Origin: Bremia lactucae | Taxonomy: Eukaryota > Oomycota > Peronosporomycetes > Peronosporales > Peronosporaceae | NCBI RefSeq assembly: GCF_004359215.1 | Contig: NW_027152213.1 | Location: 851,097-863,338, forward strand | DNA length: 12,242 nucleotides | Direction of reading: 5' to 3' | Position numbers and translations under genes: made by a program | Part shown: positions 1 to 8,100 of the stretch, piece after piece | Layout: each line of letters starts with the position of its first letter | How positions within the stretch are numbered: the stretch's first letter is position 1 | The notes under the pieces: generated by a model | Database searches by the model: none | What the model saw: only the letters and a program-made list of their open reading frames with translations | Told to the model about the DNA's origin: nothing

Positions 1-137
1 GCGTTAATGCAATACGATACAGACGGCGCGGAGCGCGTCGTCTGTTACCAATCGCGTCAGCTGCAACCAGCTGAACGCAATTACCCAGTGCATGACAAGT
101 AACTCCTTGCCATGAAATATGCACTGGCTAAGTTTAG

Positions 138-161
138 GGTCTATCTCCGAGGAGATAGACC
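138..161. repeat. Perfect 11-bp inverted repeat, loop 2, inside RNase H
   Basis: GGTCTATCTCC pairs with GGAGATAGACC across GA. It covers the codons for RVYLRGDRP, a conserved stretch of RNase H, so the palindrome coexists with protein constraint. Confidence 0.97.
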
Positions 162-433
162 GTTCATCGTATATACGGACCACGCGTCATTACGCACGGC
201 CGTAAACAGCCCACACCTCTCGCAAAGAATGGCGAGGTGGCTATCCTTCTTCGCGGAGTATGATTTCCCCGTCGAATATAAACTAGGACGACTTAATGTC
301 GTCGCTGATGCGTTATCACGCCGACCCGATTTCGAGTCAGCAGTGCACTCCAACAGTGAAAATAATCTTACTGTTGCAACACTCACTACGAGTGTTCCGT
401 CATCAACCTTATTTGATGACATAAAGAAAGCCT

Positions 434-459
434 ACGCAGAAGATTAGGACCTTCTGCGT
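434..459. repeat. Perfect 9-bp inverted repeat, loop 8, around an in-frame stop
   Basis: ACGCAGAAG pairs with CTTCTGCGT. The TAG stop that ends the RNase H frame (445-447) lies in the loop. Confidence 0.97.
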
Positions 460-528
460 TTAATGGATCATCTGATCAATCCATTCAATAAATCTTTTCT
501 AGATTTACCGTGTTTTTGCAGACAGATT

Positions 529-551
529 CAGCAAGATGGTACATCTTGCTG
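529..551. repeat. Perfect 10-bp inverted repeat, loop 3, inside integrase
   Basis: CAGCAAGATG pairs with CATCTTGCTG across GTA. It covers the codons for the conserved FSKMVHLA motif. Confidence 0.97.
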
Positions 552-830
552 CAGTACCAGAGTCGATCACGGCTCCGAGCTGTGCCCGTGTATTTATCGA
601 CAAGGTATTCAAACTCCACGGGTTACTCCGTGAACTGGTCTCGGAAAAAGATCCACAGTTTACGGCGGAGTTTTGGCAATCCGTGTTCCGAGAGATTGGC
701 TCACGGCTGGCTATGTCAACATTTGATCATTTAAAGACAGATGGTCAGACGGAACGCGTAAACCGCGTCCTCGAAGAGATACTTTGAGGTTACGTCCAAT
801 TGTATCCAAATGGAGCGAGTTTTACCGATA

Positions 831-858
831 TGCGTGGATGGCTTACGCCATCCACGCA
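831..858. repeat. Perfect 12-bp inverted repeat, loop 4, in decayed integrase
   Basis: TGCGTGGATGGC pairs with GCCATCCACGCA across TTAC. It lies where integrase coding has already lost sequence. It is the longest perfect stem found in the window. Confidence 0.97.
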
Positions 859-970
859 TACCCACCAAATTAGAGGGATCCTTTAGTTTAAGGGGGGGGG
901 ACTCGCACGAGCAAAACCATTTCTGGCAAATGCTCATCACGCGTCGAAGTTAACAACGACGCGAATGATG

Positions 971-995
971 TCGATGTCGAAGCAATCGACATCGA
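971..995. repeat. Perfect 10-bp inverted repeat, loop 5
   Basis: TCGATGTCGA pairs with TCGACATCGA across AGCAA, in the acidic DVDVEAIDIED codons of the integrase C-terminal region. Confidence 0.97.
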
Positions 996-1101
996 AGATG
1001 AGAAAACTTTCATGCCAGCAGAGAAATTTTTGCTGGCTCGAGAATAGGTAATCCGTTTCGTACAGGATTCCATTCTCCAACATGGAGTACGCACTCTTCG
1101 A

Positions 1102-1273
1102 ACAGTCTTCCAATCGTTCGATTTGGTGAGCCTGCACCGTCTGCTCTAACGAGCGACGCTTACCGCGCTCGTGACAAGTCCTTCTTCCAAATCATTGAGG
1201 AACCGATCGAGTTTGTCGATCTTCGACTCTAGATCCGACACATGGGTCAGATCTAATTTTCCCTTCTCCGCCA
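1102..1273 (-). repeat. Inverted copy of the segment at 12070-12242
   Basis: The reverse complement of 12070-12242 aligns with 1102-1273 with scattered substitutions and one net single-base deletion here, near 1172-1176. That deletion breaks the reading frame after NDLEEGL. The other copy is open throughout (HDLEEGLDHERGKRRSLEQ). Homology ends at the shared hexamer CCGCCA (1268-1273), beyond which the two copies are unrelated. Confidence 0.9.
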
Positions 1274-1823
1274 CAACCATTGGTGGATTCTCACGGTGGT
1301 CAACGTTTCCTTGTGTAACGTATCCTAAACGACCGTGATGTGAAGAGGCAGCGAACGAGTTATCTTGCTCGCTGGCGCGGTTATCCACCTTCACATGACA
1401 GCTGGGAGCTCGTTCCTCGTTCCCAGCTGATCGTTGACGTTGAGGGCCTCGTCCACGTGGCGTGATCCTTGTCCGTGTTGTGTTGACAACACGAAACGAG
1501 AAAAAGGGGATGTCTATTCCCTTACATCGCCTTGGGGAAGGGCTCACATCTCTATCGAGATGCGCGATGCGATTGACGTTTTGCAATCGATTTACAAGCA
1601 CCACGGGCGCGTGTTTTCCGATGAACCTTCTGATCCATCGGATGGGTCTCGTCATACTGACGTGAGGCATGGAAGTCCTGCCTCATGTGACAACCGATGC
1701 AATTTATACCTTGCACCGGTTGGAGTTCGTTTCTCAAACTTAATGCGAATCGCGTTTAGTCTTCGAAGCCAGGCTTCGCGTCCAATGTCTTTGACATTGC
1801 GAATGAACGCGCTCCAGGCTTGC

Positions 1824-1848
1824 ATAAGCGAGACTTTATCTCGCTTAT
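1824..1848. repeat. Perfect 10-bp inverted repeat, loop 5
   Basis: ATAAGCGAGA pairs with TCTCGCTTAT across CTTTA, within the antisense ORF segment. Confidence 0.97.
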
Positions 1849-2193
1849 TGTTGCCACTATACCATCGATGCTTGAAAAAAAAACATCGAGATAAAAATCT
1901 TCCTCAGCGAGAAAGTTCTTCGCGCTGGGATCAAGGCCATGTTGCTTTGTCGCAATAAATAAGGGATGTTTATTGTGAGGAGTATTCTCTCCAGACAAGC
2001 TATTAATTAGCTGTTCAGGCAAAAGCCATGGCTTTTTCTCAGAAGCAAGATGAGACATTTTATTGTCTACGCCCCTTTGAGTGGTACCCACTGAAGCAGG
2101 AGTACCACAAGAAATTTTATTACGACGGCTTAAGCCATCGGCATCACCACGCACAGAAATATGTGCGGGTGACGGCACGGGAGACGGTGCTGG

Positions 2194-2411
2194 CGATGAG
2201 GAATCATCCTCATCGTCGGAACCGAACGTGCTGTACCGAATACTACTAGCACGTCTACTCGAATGAACCCCCTCCTTCGAAGGCTCATCGTCAGCCGCCT
2301 GACGATGACCAGGCGACTGTTCTGTTCTCCCCGAGTTGGCCATTTCGTCCGACTCGCATTCGTAGTCGACCTCCAAAGAGGGGTCGCATTCACGTGGTGT
2401 ATCACCACGTG
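2194..2411. repeat. Cluster of three perfect 9-10-bp inverted repeats
   Basis: Stems are 2194-2215 (9 bp, loop 4), 2285-2308 (10 bp, loop 4, TCATCGTCAG arm) and 2391-2411 (9 bp, loop 3, CACGTGGTG arm). The last coincides with the place where the - strand reading frame appears to shift. Lesser stems at about 2414-2434 and 2451-2469 continue the series. Confidence 0.95.
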
Positions 2412-2663
2412 CACCGCAACATTTAGAGTTGCGGGAGAAGATGACACTACGGCAGACGGAACGTCTGCCACAAGAGACAATAATGCGTCGCCCGCGTCTG
2501 CATGAACCGCAGCCGAAGGCGCCGCACTATTCGCATCCCGCATTGACTTTTTAAGCATGCGATAGAATTAAAAAAAGATGATTCTGACCAATTAACATCG
2601 CTTTCAATTAAGTGGTCTTATAGTGACTACTCTATTCAACAACAGTCAGAGTGATTGTCGTTT

Positions 2664-2676
2664 AAGGGATGGGTGA
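2664..2676 (+). promoter_or_regulatory. Probable polypurine tract of the left element
   Basis: AAGGGATGGGTGA, purines except for two T, lies directly before the TGTAACGGG start of the LTR. This is where the plus-strand primer of an LTR retrotransposon is expected. It supports the LTR at 2677-3102 being a 3' LTR of the + oriented left element. Confidence 0.55.
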
Positions 2677-3102
2677 TGTAACGGGTGTATCGTTACATGT
2701 AATTAATACTTAAAGGTTGTTAATTAATATATTATCTAAAAGGTGGATAATATTTGGAGAATCTTACTTTACATGGTAATATTCTAAAATCTTATCCATT
2801 GGTAGATATAGACCATTATATCTACTTTCTCTGCGGTCCAGTCAGCGCTGGACGCGCGCAAAGAGAAAGACAGATAAGACTTAACTAGATATTTGTATTA
2901 GATTATAATTAAGTTAGTATTAAGTAGATAGACAAGAAGAACAAAATTATGTTAATACAGTTTTAATTAACCCTCTTTTAAGTAAGTGTTTCAAAAGAGA
3001 GTCTTCCTATGCACGTACTAGTGTACGTGAAGTGACGTGAGGCACCACTCGCACTGAGGCAGTGCAAAGTGGACTTGTACAAGTCAGTAGTGCCCCGTTA
3101 CA
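2677..3102 (+). repeat. LTR, probable 3' LTR of the left Ty3/gypsy element
   Basis: This 426-bp sequence starts TGTAACGGG and ends CCCGTTACA, a perfect 9-bp terminal inverted repeat in the TG...CA form of LTRs. It aligns over its whole length, with many substitutions and several indels, to 10006-10459 on the same strand. Shared landmarks include TGTATCGTTACAT, ATATTATCTAAA, GACCATTATATCTA, TTAGATTATAATTAAGTTAG, AATACAGTTTT, GCACGTACTAGTGTACGTG and GGCACCACTCGCA. The bases beside it (GTGA before, AATAT after) show no target-site duplication. That is expected if the 5' LTR lies left of the window. Confidence 0.9.
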
Positions 3103-3735
3103 AATATGTAATGCGAGCGTAACTTTCTGGATACTTCGCGTAACGGATGACGCTAGGCGTTATCCCTCCTAATGTGAATGCACCTATGTGCACCACATAC
3201 ACAAGGGTGGGTCACATGTGAACCACACCCAACCTCTAGGTCTAGTTACTTTAGTAATTGACCATACCCTTAAGTACACAAAGTGTACTTAACGGGGACT
3301 GTGTAACTTTAGGCAACTTTTGCCCGTTGCATGGATAATTCGACGAATTTAAGGAATTTGCTTTATGACGATTGAGAAAAGCGTGATACGAGCTGATAAG
3401 ATTTTAAGCTGATAAATTATAAGCGAATCAGCCCTTCGGAATATCACGTGCAAATGATCAGTTAGAGCTCATGGCAGGGTGTTGCGGCACATGCAATGGA
3501 TGGCTTCGTAACGCTCCAGTTTTGACAATGTGCTTATCACCAACGATAGTGCTATTTTCAATAGAAAGTCGTAACTACTGCGGTAGGGCGTTGCTGTTTC
3601 ATGTGCAGCATCGCTGAAAACGATTTTGAAGCGACTAATTCAAAAAAACGCTCCGTAACAAGGCTTTAAGTACAACGTAGGACTCGGAAGCTGGGGCTTG
3701 GGGTGGTTTTGGACCGTGCTTACTTTTCAGTGAGA
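3103..3735. other. No gene seen; repeat-like first part, then unassigned sequence
   Basis: 3103-3345 resembles the neighbouring retroelement DNA in being rich in hairpins. Examples are a perfect 10-bp stem with loop AAA at 3270-3292, a stem around CACATGTG near 3212, and ACGCTAGGCGT near 3151. It is perhaps a remnant of another LTR. From about 3346 the texture changes and I see no repeats. A + strand ORF of 48 codons at 3471-3617 (MAGCCGTCNGWLRN start) has no other support. I see no RNA gene. Confidence 0.4.
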
Positions 3736-3945
3736 TTAACGAGGATTACTGGCCGTCGCCCCTGAACATTTTTTATGGAAATTAGACGGGAAGTAGATTT
3801 GTAAGACATATGGTGCCTTCACGAATCTCTTACATAATGACACCGAAGCTGCAAACATCCGCGGACCAGAGGTCTTCAAACCAGCAGTCGCCCACATTCC
3901 TTTCACTGTCGTTCGAAAAAATATTTGTTTTGTAGGTGCACTCAT
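3736..3945 (-). CDS. Possible small spliced gene of unknown function
   Basis: This is a weak candidate. An ATG at 3945 opens MSAPTKQIFFRTTVKGMW, a basic, hydroxylated N-terminus that would suit a mitochondrial presequence. An intron of 72 nt can be drawn from 3833 (GTAAGAG) to 3762 (TTCAG), with a branch-like CTAAT upstream of the acceptor. This is a common size for oomycete introns. Splicing joins codon halves into TGG and ends WATASNPR-stop at 3736, giving 45 residues. The intron is a multiple of three without stops, so the unspliced frame is also open (69 residues from this ATG). I do not recognise the protein. The start, the intron and the gene's existence are all inference. Confidence 0.25.
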   Translation of the reverse strand: MSAPTKQIFFRTTVKGMWATAGLKTSGPRMFAASVSLCKRFVKAPYVLQIYFPSNFHKKCSGATASNPR

Positions 3946-4643
3946 AATATTTATTATCACCCGGGGCAGCAATATTTCTTAAATGCTATTCCTTACGCTA
4001 CAACCAAAAACCGCAAAATTTAGCAGTCTTTCCGATACCCATGGGAATTGTTGAAGCCCGAAGGCTAGAATTAAAAACCGGAATAAAAAGCTGAAGGAAA
4101 CATCAGATTAAAATGGGTGAATTGCAGAAAACCTAAGCCATAGCCGAGGAAGTATAGGTTGCGTTAACGATGATATACGACCGACTATCAACTGAATGAG
4201 AAGACATGCTGATTATTAAACCATTAACCATGTCAAACGGTAAGGATACTGTTTTCATTGATTTGCGTCGAACATTCAACAATATACGACCATAAAAAGA
4301 CCGATGTTAAACCGGAATGTCTCAAGCTTCCGGCTGTTTTTGGTGGTAGTGATGTCTGACAGACAACATTCATCTCTAAAAGAATGTATTGCAATTTAAT
4401 TGCCATGTTTGCGTGACAGCAATCTTCCTTAACAAAACGAAATCGAAGGGCACAGCAACTTTTCATCGCATGTAAAATTCGCGTTTCAATGATGTGTTCA
4501 ATGTAGTGCTGACCCATTCTCATATGCGCCTACTGCCCAGGCGTAAAACAGTCTTTAAGTTTATGGAAATGGAAGGCTGAAAATTTAAAAATTATTGTCT
4601 TGGTATAAATGCGCCAAGCACACACTAGTAAAAAAGGCGTTTC
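3946..4643. other. Intergenic, no supported gene
   Basis: This stretch lies upstream of the possible small gene and downstream of the TMEM14-like gene, both on the - strand. One - strand ORF (4233-4523, 96 codons, MRMGQHYIEHIIETRILHAM start) lacks any recognisable motif and has irregular composition. I treat it as probably spurious. No RNA gene, hairpin cluster or element end is visible. Confidence 0.4.
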
Positions 4644-5024
4644 TTAGTCGAAGCTGCTGCGTATGGGCGGAGCACCAGGGACGTAGCGCATTTTGCGTGG
4701 CGGGCTAATAAGCTGTTGCAAGTGATAGCCCGCTGATCCTGCGCCAGCAGTTGCGATTAGCGCCGGGGCGCGTAGACGCGTAAGAGCTGCGCGTCGTGCC
4801 ATTACGCCGGCGATGATGCCTGACATGGTCAGGGATGTGCCGTGGTCAAAATGATGGTCCGTGATAGTATCAGTAAGCACGAGCATTCCAGCGGCTAGAA
4901 ATCCGACGCTTAATGCCATGCCACCAACAAGCGACGGGATGTGACGCTCCATCAGGTAACCAGCGCCGCCCGCAAATCCTACGACGGTCGCATAAGTAAA
5001 AGCTTGGTGCTTGCCTCCAGCCAT
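4644..5024 (-). CDS. TMEM14-family small membrane protein
   Basis: This 126-residue protein fits the TMEM14/UPF0136 family, small integral membrane proteins of mitochondrial or other inner membranes. Mammalian members are linked to haem and lipid handling, but the role here is not known. The family pattern is visible: a Gly-rich first helix (FTYATVVGFAGGAGYL, about 9-24), the IPSLVGGM signature (29-36) leading into a second helix to about 52, a third Gly/Met helix (MSGIIAGVMA, 67-76) and a fourth (APALIATAGAGSAGY, 86-100). A polar tail ends RSSFD. I start at the ATG of MAGGKH (A at -3, G at +4); the frame stays open upstream only through a GTG. The next gene upstream on the same strand ends 94 bp away at 5119. 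Confidence 0.82.
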   Translation of the reverse strand: MAGGKHQAFTYATVVGFAGGAGYLMERHIPSLVGGMALSVGFLAAGMLVLTDTITDHHFDHGTSLTMSGIIAGVMARRAALTRLRAPALIATAGAGSAGYHLQQLISPPRKMRYVPGAPPIRSSFD

Positions 5025-5118
5025 CTTGAAAAGTAACCACGACACTGATCTTGCGGCATTATGCCTCTAACACTTAATGTATAAATTGTCAATCCACGTG
5101 GCACGCAACGTACATTTA

Positions 5119-8100
5119 TTAGCAGTTGCTGCGCATGATGTGTCGCAGCTCAACACCAAGAATCTCTGTAACCTTAAGCTGCATTGTGGCCATCTTTTCG
5201 CATGCACAGACTTCCTCTAGCTCAGGTAGAAAGCGACAGCAAGATGCCGCTTCCTCATAATGCTTAAATGCCTCGCCCGTGCGGCCTTGAGCAAAAAGGA
5301 CCTGGGCAATGTCCAAATGTGCCGAGCTGCAGCGAGGATCCACCTCAAGCGCCTGCTTAAAGTGCGCAATGGCACGCATTGGGTCATTCGTACTGATATA
5401 AACGCGACCAGCATACAAAAATGGCAATGGACACTGAGGTGATAGCTCCCACGCAAATAGAAAATGACGCATAGCATCGGCATAATTTCCTTGATCGGCT
5501 AGCACCTCACCATGGAATAGATGCACCTCTGCAGATTCAGGGAATTTCTGAGAAGCTTTTTTAAAGACGTCCTTGGCGTGGTACGTTGAGCCGCTTTTAT
5601 AAAGTGCCATGCCATACGTAAGATGGGTAGCTGGGAGAGCGTCGGACCGCGAAATACAGCGACGAAGAGACTGCACAGCCTCGTAGTAATCACCCTCAAC
5701 GAGCTTCACCTGCCCCAAGTGTAAATACACGTCTGCCTCATTCGAGTCCAGCTCAATGGCTTCAGAAAAACACGAGATTGCCCCAACCTTATCGCCAACT
5801 TCTGCCAAAAAGCCGCCTTTTTTCACTAATGAATTTATCAACGTTGGCTGCAGGTGAAGACTCTCATTCATCACATCGATAGCCATGTGCACGTCACCCG
5901 CGACATAAAGTAGCGATGCATGCAAATTAAGCGCCACTGCACGATCTTCCAATGAAAGACCTTCTTGTTGCATGTCTTTCACCACCACTGCCCAGATGTC
6001 TTGCTGAGATGCACCATAATCTTTAATACGTTTATAGTGTATTGCGCGATAAAATAGCGTGATTGTGTCGAGTTCGGCAAGCGGCACCCCTTCCATTTTA
6101 GCGATATCGTGCGGCACACGTACGGCATTATCAACGTCGTGTTCAAACGACTCAAAGTAGCTGTGTACTAACCATGCAGACGGCAGTTCATGCTTCTTTT
6201 CCATCTTCACAAATAGAGCTTTCGCTACACGACGACCAACTAGACGCGATGCGCGGTCAATGGACTCGGCGTGCTGCGCTGAGCGCGAGCCATCAAGAAT
6301 GAAAGAAGCCACATGGTTTTGCAGTGCCTCATCCGGATGCTCACTTTTGTCTTCAACGCTTCCCAAACATTCGTATGCACCGACACTATACGGGTTGAGC
6401 TTAAGAGCGATCAGAGCTTCTGTCTTGGCTCGGCTCAATTCATGCATCTCAAAAAAACACTTGGCACGTGCAACAATTGTGTTTTCTAAGTCCAGGTGAT
6501 ACAGCGGAAGATACTCAAAGGCTTTGGAGTACGCTGCGAGCGCGAATTGATAGCACCCTGACCGACGGTGCTTCTCACCATCTAGTACAGCATCACGAAC
6601 AGCTGCCAATTTGTCTGCAAAAGAATCGTTCGTTTTTAATGTTCGAGTAAAAAAATGCTTCAGCACGTAGAGCGAATCTTCCGCCCCAAATATGTCATCT
6701 GTGAGTTGCTTCCGCTTTCCGTTTTGAAGCGTCTCGCACAGCGCCTGAAATTCAATTTGACTCAACCATTTTTTGTCCTTTACGACAGTCCAGGAAGCCT
6801 CTGCCACAGCCTGTATAAAGGATTTAATCTGCAAAGTGCTCAGCTTCTTGTGTCCAGCACCAAGGTTCTGTGGAATAAAACCCAGTGCATATACGACACA
6901 TGGATACATAGTTTTCCACTTTTTTGATACCTTGTCCTTGAGCTGTGGATATTGCTGATTAATATTATCTCCAGCTTTGCTGCTTTTCACTTTTATTGCA
7001 GGCTGTTCTGTGGCACCTACGGTACTGCTGCTGATCTCGTCAATTGTTACCTCTTGTTTATCGGTTCCTAACCCGCTTACCACCTCCTCATTGACGATAA
7101 ATTCCTCAGATCGCTTTCCTTTAGAAGTTGTCGCTGCTTCAGAAGTGCACTTCTCTTTAAAAGCACCTATACATGTAGCATCCCCGTCTATATCATCCTG
7201 CTCTTTATGACAAAGTCCATCCTTTTCCAACGTATTCACCTTTTCGTGAGGGTCGAATTCGCTTTCTTCGTCACTCGGCACTTCCTCTTCATCGAAATAG
7301 TCATATGCCCAGGGCGTGCGTTGACTCACAAGCTCGTGCATCTTCTGCTGGAGCAATTTTGCAAGCGACAAAATCTGGTCTTCGCAGAGGTCTGGCACTT
7401 CCACTACTGCAGGCGGGGAATACAAAACTTCCCATAACTCATTAATGGCCTTTATTTGCGAAGAGCATTCACTATCATGCTTTTCCTCCACCCACTTGTG
7501 CACGCTCATAGCCATAGCGCCTTCATTCAATTCTTTTTCTTGGTATACGAGGTCGGAACATACCTCAAGCACATCTTGGAAAAGCGATCCACAAAGAGCT
7601 TTCACCTCCTGAAGTGAACGCTTCTTGCGCAGCGAAGCAGGGAATCCAAACGGTGCTAGCACAAATGACACAACGCAAAAGATTGTGCGTGACGCATCCA
7701 AAAAATCATTCTTGCTAACAGGCGACGGCATATCAAAGAAGCGGCGCCCACCCTTTATCCACACTACTTCGTCCCCTACCATTTTGTTTTCCACAAAATG
7801 ATCCTCTCGATTTTTAGAACGTGCTGTTTCCATAAGCATATCATTGAAAGCTTTTTCAAGATTCTTAATTGTCTCTACCTCTACGCTAGATTTTAAAATT
7901 TCACGTGACTCCGGTGACAGGTCGAACTCTCCCTTGTCATCTTTGTATAGCAATTGACCCTCTCGAAAAATATTTGTTGTGTATACATTTGGAAAAGACG
8001 CGATAAATGTATCCGTTAGTGGCTCAATACAAAGCCTAATGTCAGTGGTTTGACCAGCAAGCAGCAGCGCAGTTGCAACCGCAGCAGCTTCCGCCGGTAT

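Larger units (their letters stand above)
1..510 (+). pseudogene. pol: Ty3/gypsy pol fragment: end of reverse transcriptase and RNase H
   Basis: Frame 1 reads through the C-terminal end of the RT/RNase H module of a Ty3/gypsy polyprotein and enters the window already open. Visible motifs are ALMQYD at the start, YQSRQL, NYPVHDK, then YTDHASL (catalytic-type Asp codon 178-180) and ADALSRRP (Asp codon 307-309). The enzyme would remove template RNA during reverse transcription. The copy is dead: the codon after HDK, which in this family is the catalytic Glu of HDKELLA, is TAA (100-102, consistent with GAA to TAA), and a second in-frame stop TAG sits at 445-447. Reading continues (DLLRLMDHLINP) to about 510, where a deletion joins it to the integrase. 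The missing part should carry the HHCC zinc finger and the first integrase Asp. The longest intact stretch is 112-447 (111 residues). Confidence 0.93.
512..1076 (+). pseudogene. pol: Ty3/gypsy pol fragment: integrase core and part of C-terminal region
   Basis: Frame 2 from 512 encodes VFADRFSKMVHLAAVPES and runs through the second half of the DDE integrase core to DGQTERVNRVLEE. The catalytic Glu of QTE is kept (752-754). The position of the second catalytic Asp (family VSDRDPRF) reads SEKDPQF, so it is Asp to Glu (644-646). The first Asp is absent because of the upstream deletion. The frame stops at 785-787 (TGA) and degenerates. From 892 frame 1 resumes with GGG (the G9 tract), an acidic stretch DVDVEAIDIED and FLLARE-stop-VIRFVQDSI (stop TAG 1045-1047). 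From memory this resembles the linker after the core in oomycete Ty3/gypsy integrases. The chromodomain end is missing. At about 1077 the sequence switches to material coding on the opposite strand. Clearly non-functional. Confidence 0.88.
1077..2558 (-). pseudogene. Unidentified element-borne ORF, antisense to the flanking pol and LTR
   Basis: I do not recognise this product. On the - strand an ATG at 2558 opens an Ala/Ser-rich start (MLKKSMRDANSAAPSAAVHA). Near 2390-2410 the plausible reading shifts frame to 2376-1756. That part is acidic, then Ser/Pro-rich (GSDDEDDSSSPAPSPVPSP), then more ordered (LLPEQLINSLSG, KQHGLDPSAKNFLAEEDFYL, SKTLDAKPGFED), ending at a stop at 1756-1758. The same frame reopens to 1552. 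Another frame (1670-1146) ends in a likely coiled coil, DLESKIDKLDRFLNDLEEGL. It is continued after a further frameshift by SLEQTVQAHQIERLED. The last 172 nt (1102-1273) are homologous in inverted orientation to 12070-12242. At least three frameshifts make it a pseudogene. It could be an accessory antisense ORF of the element, or a gag/pol segment inverted by rearrangement. Confidence 0.5.

Noticed and set aside
892..900. G9 tract as an assembly gap or junction
   Set aside because: It reads as three Gly codons in the integrase C-terminal frame, so no artefact is needed, though length error is possible.
888..1094. Minus-strand Ser-rich continuation of the unknown ORF ending in PPP
   Set aside because: It is the shadow of the acidic + strand integrase region (DVDVEAIDIED, FLLARE, VIRFVQDSI); the poly-C Pro codons are the complement of GGG Gly codons.
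1434..1958. Open frame of 174 codons on +
   Set aside because: Opposite to the - strand reading, whose acidic and Ser/Pro-rich composition and homology to 12070-12242 mark the true coding sense.
4233..4523. Open frame of 96 codons on -
   Set aside because: ATG start but no recognisable motif, membrane pattern or splice structure; kept only as a note in the intergenic entry.
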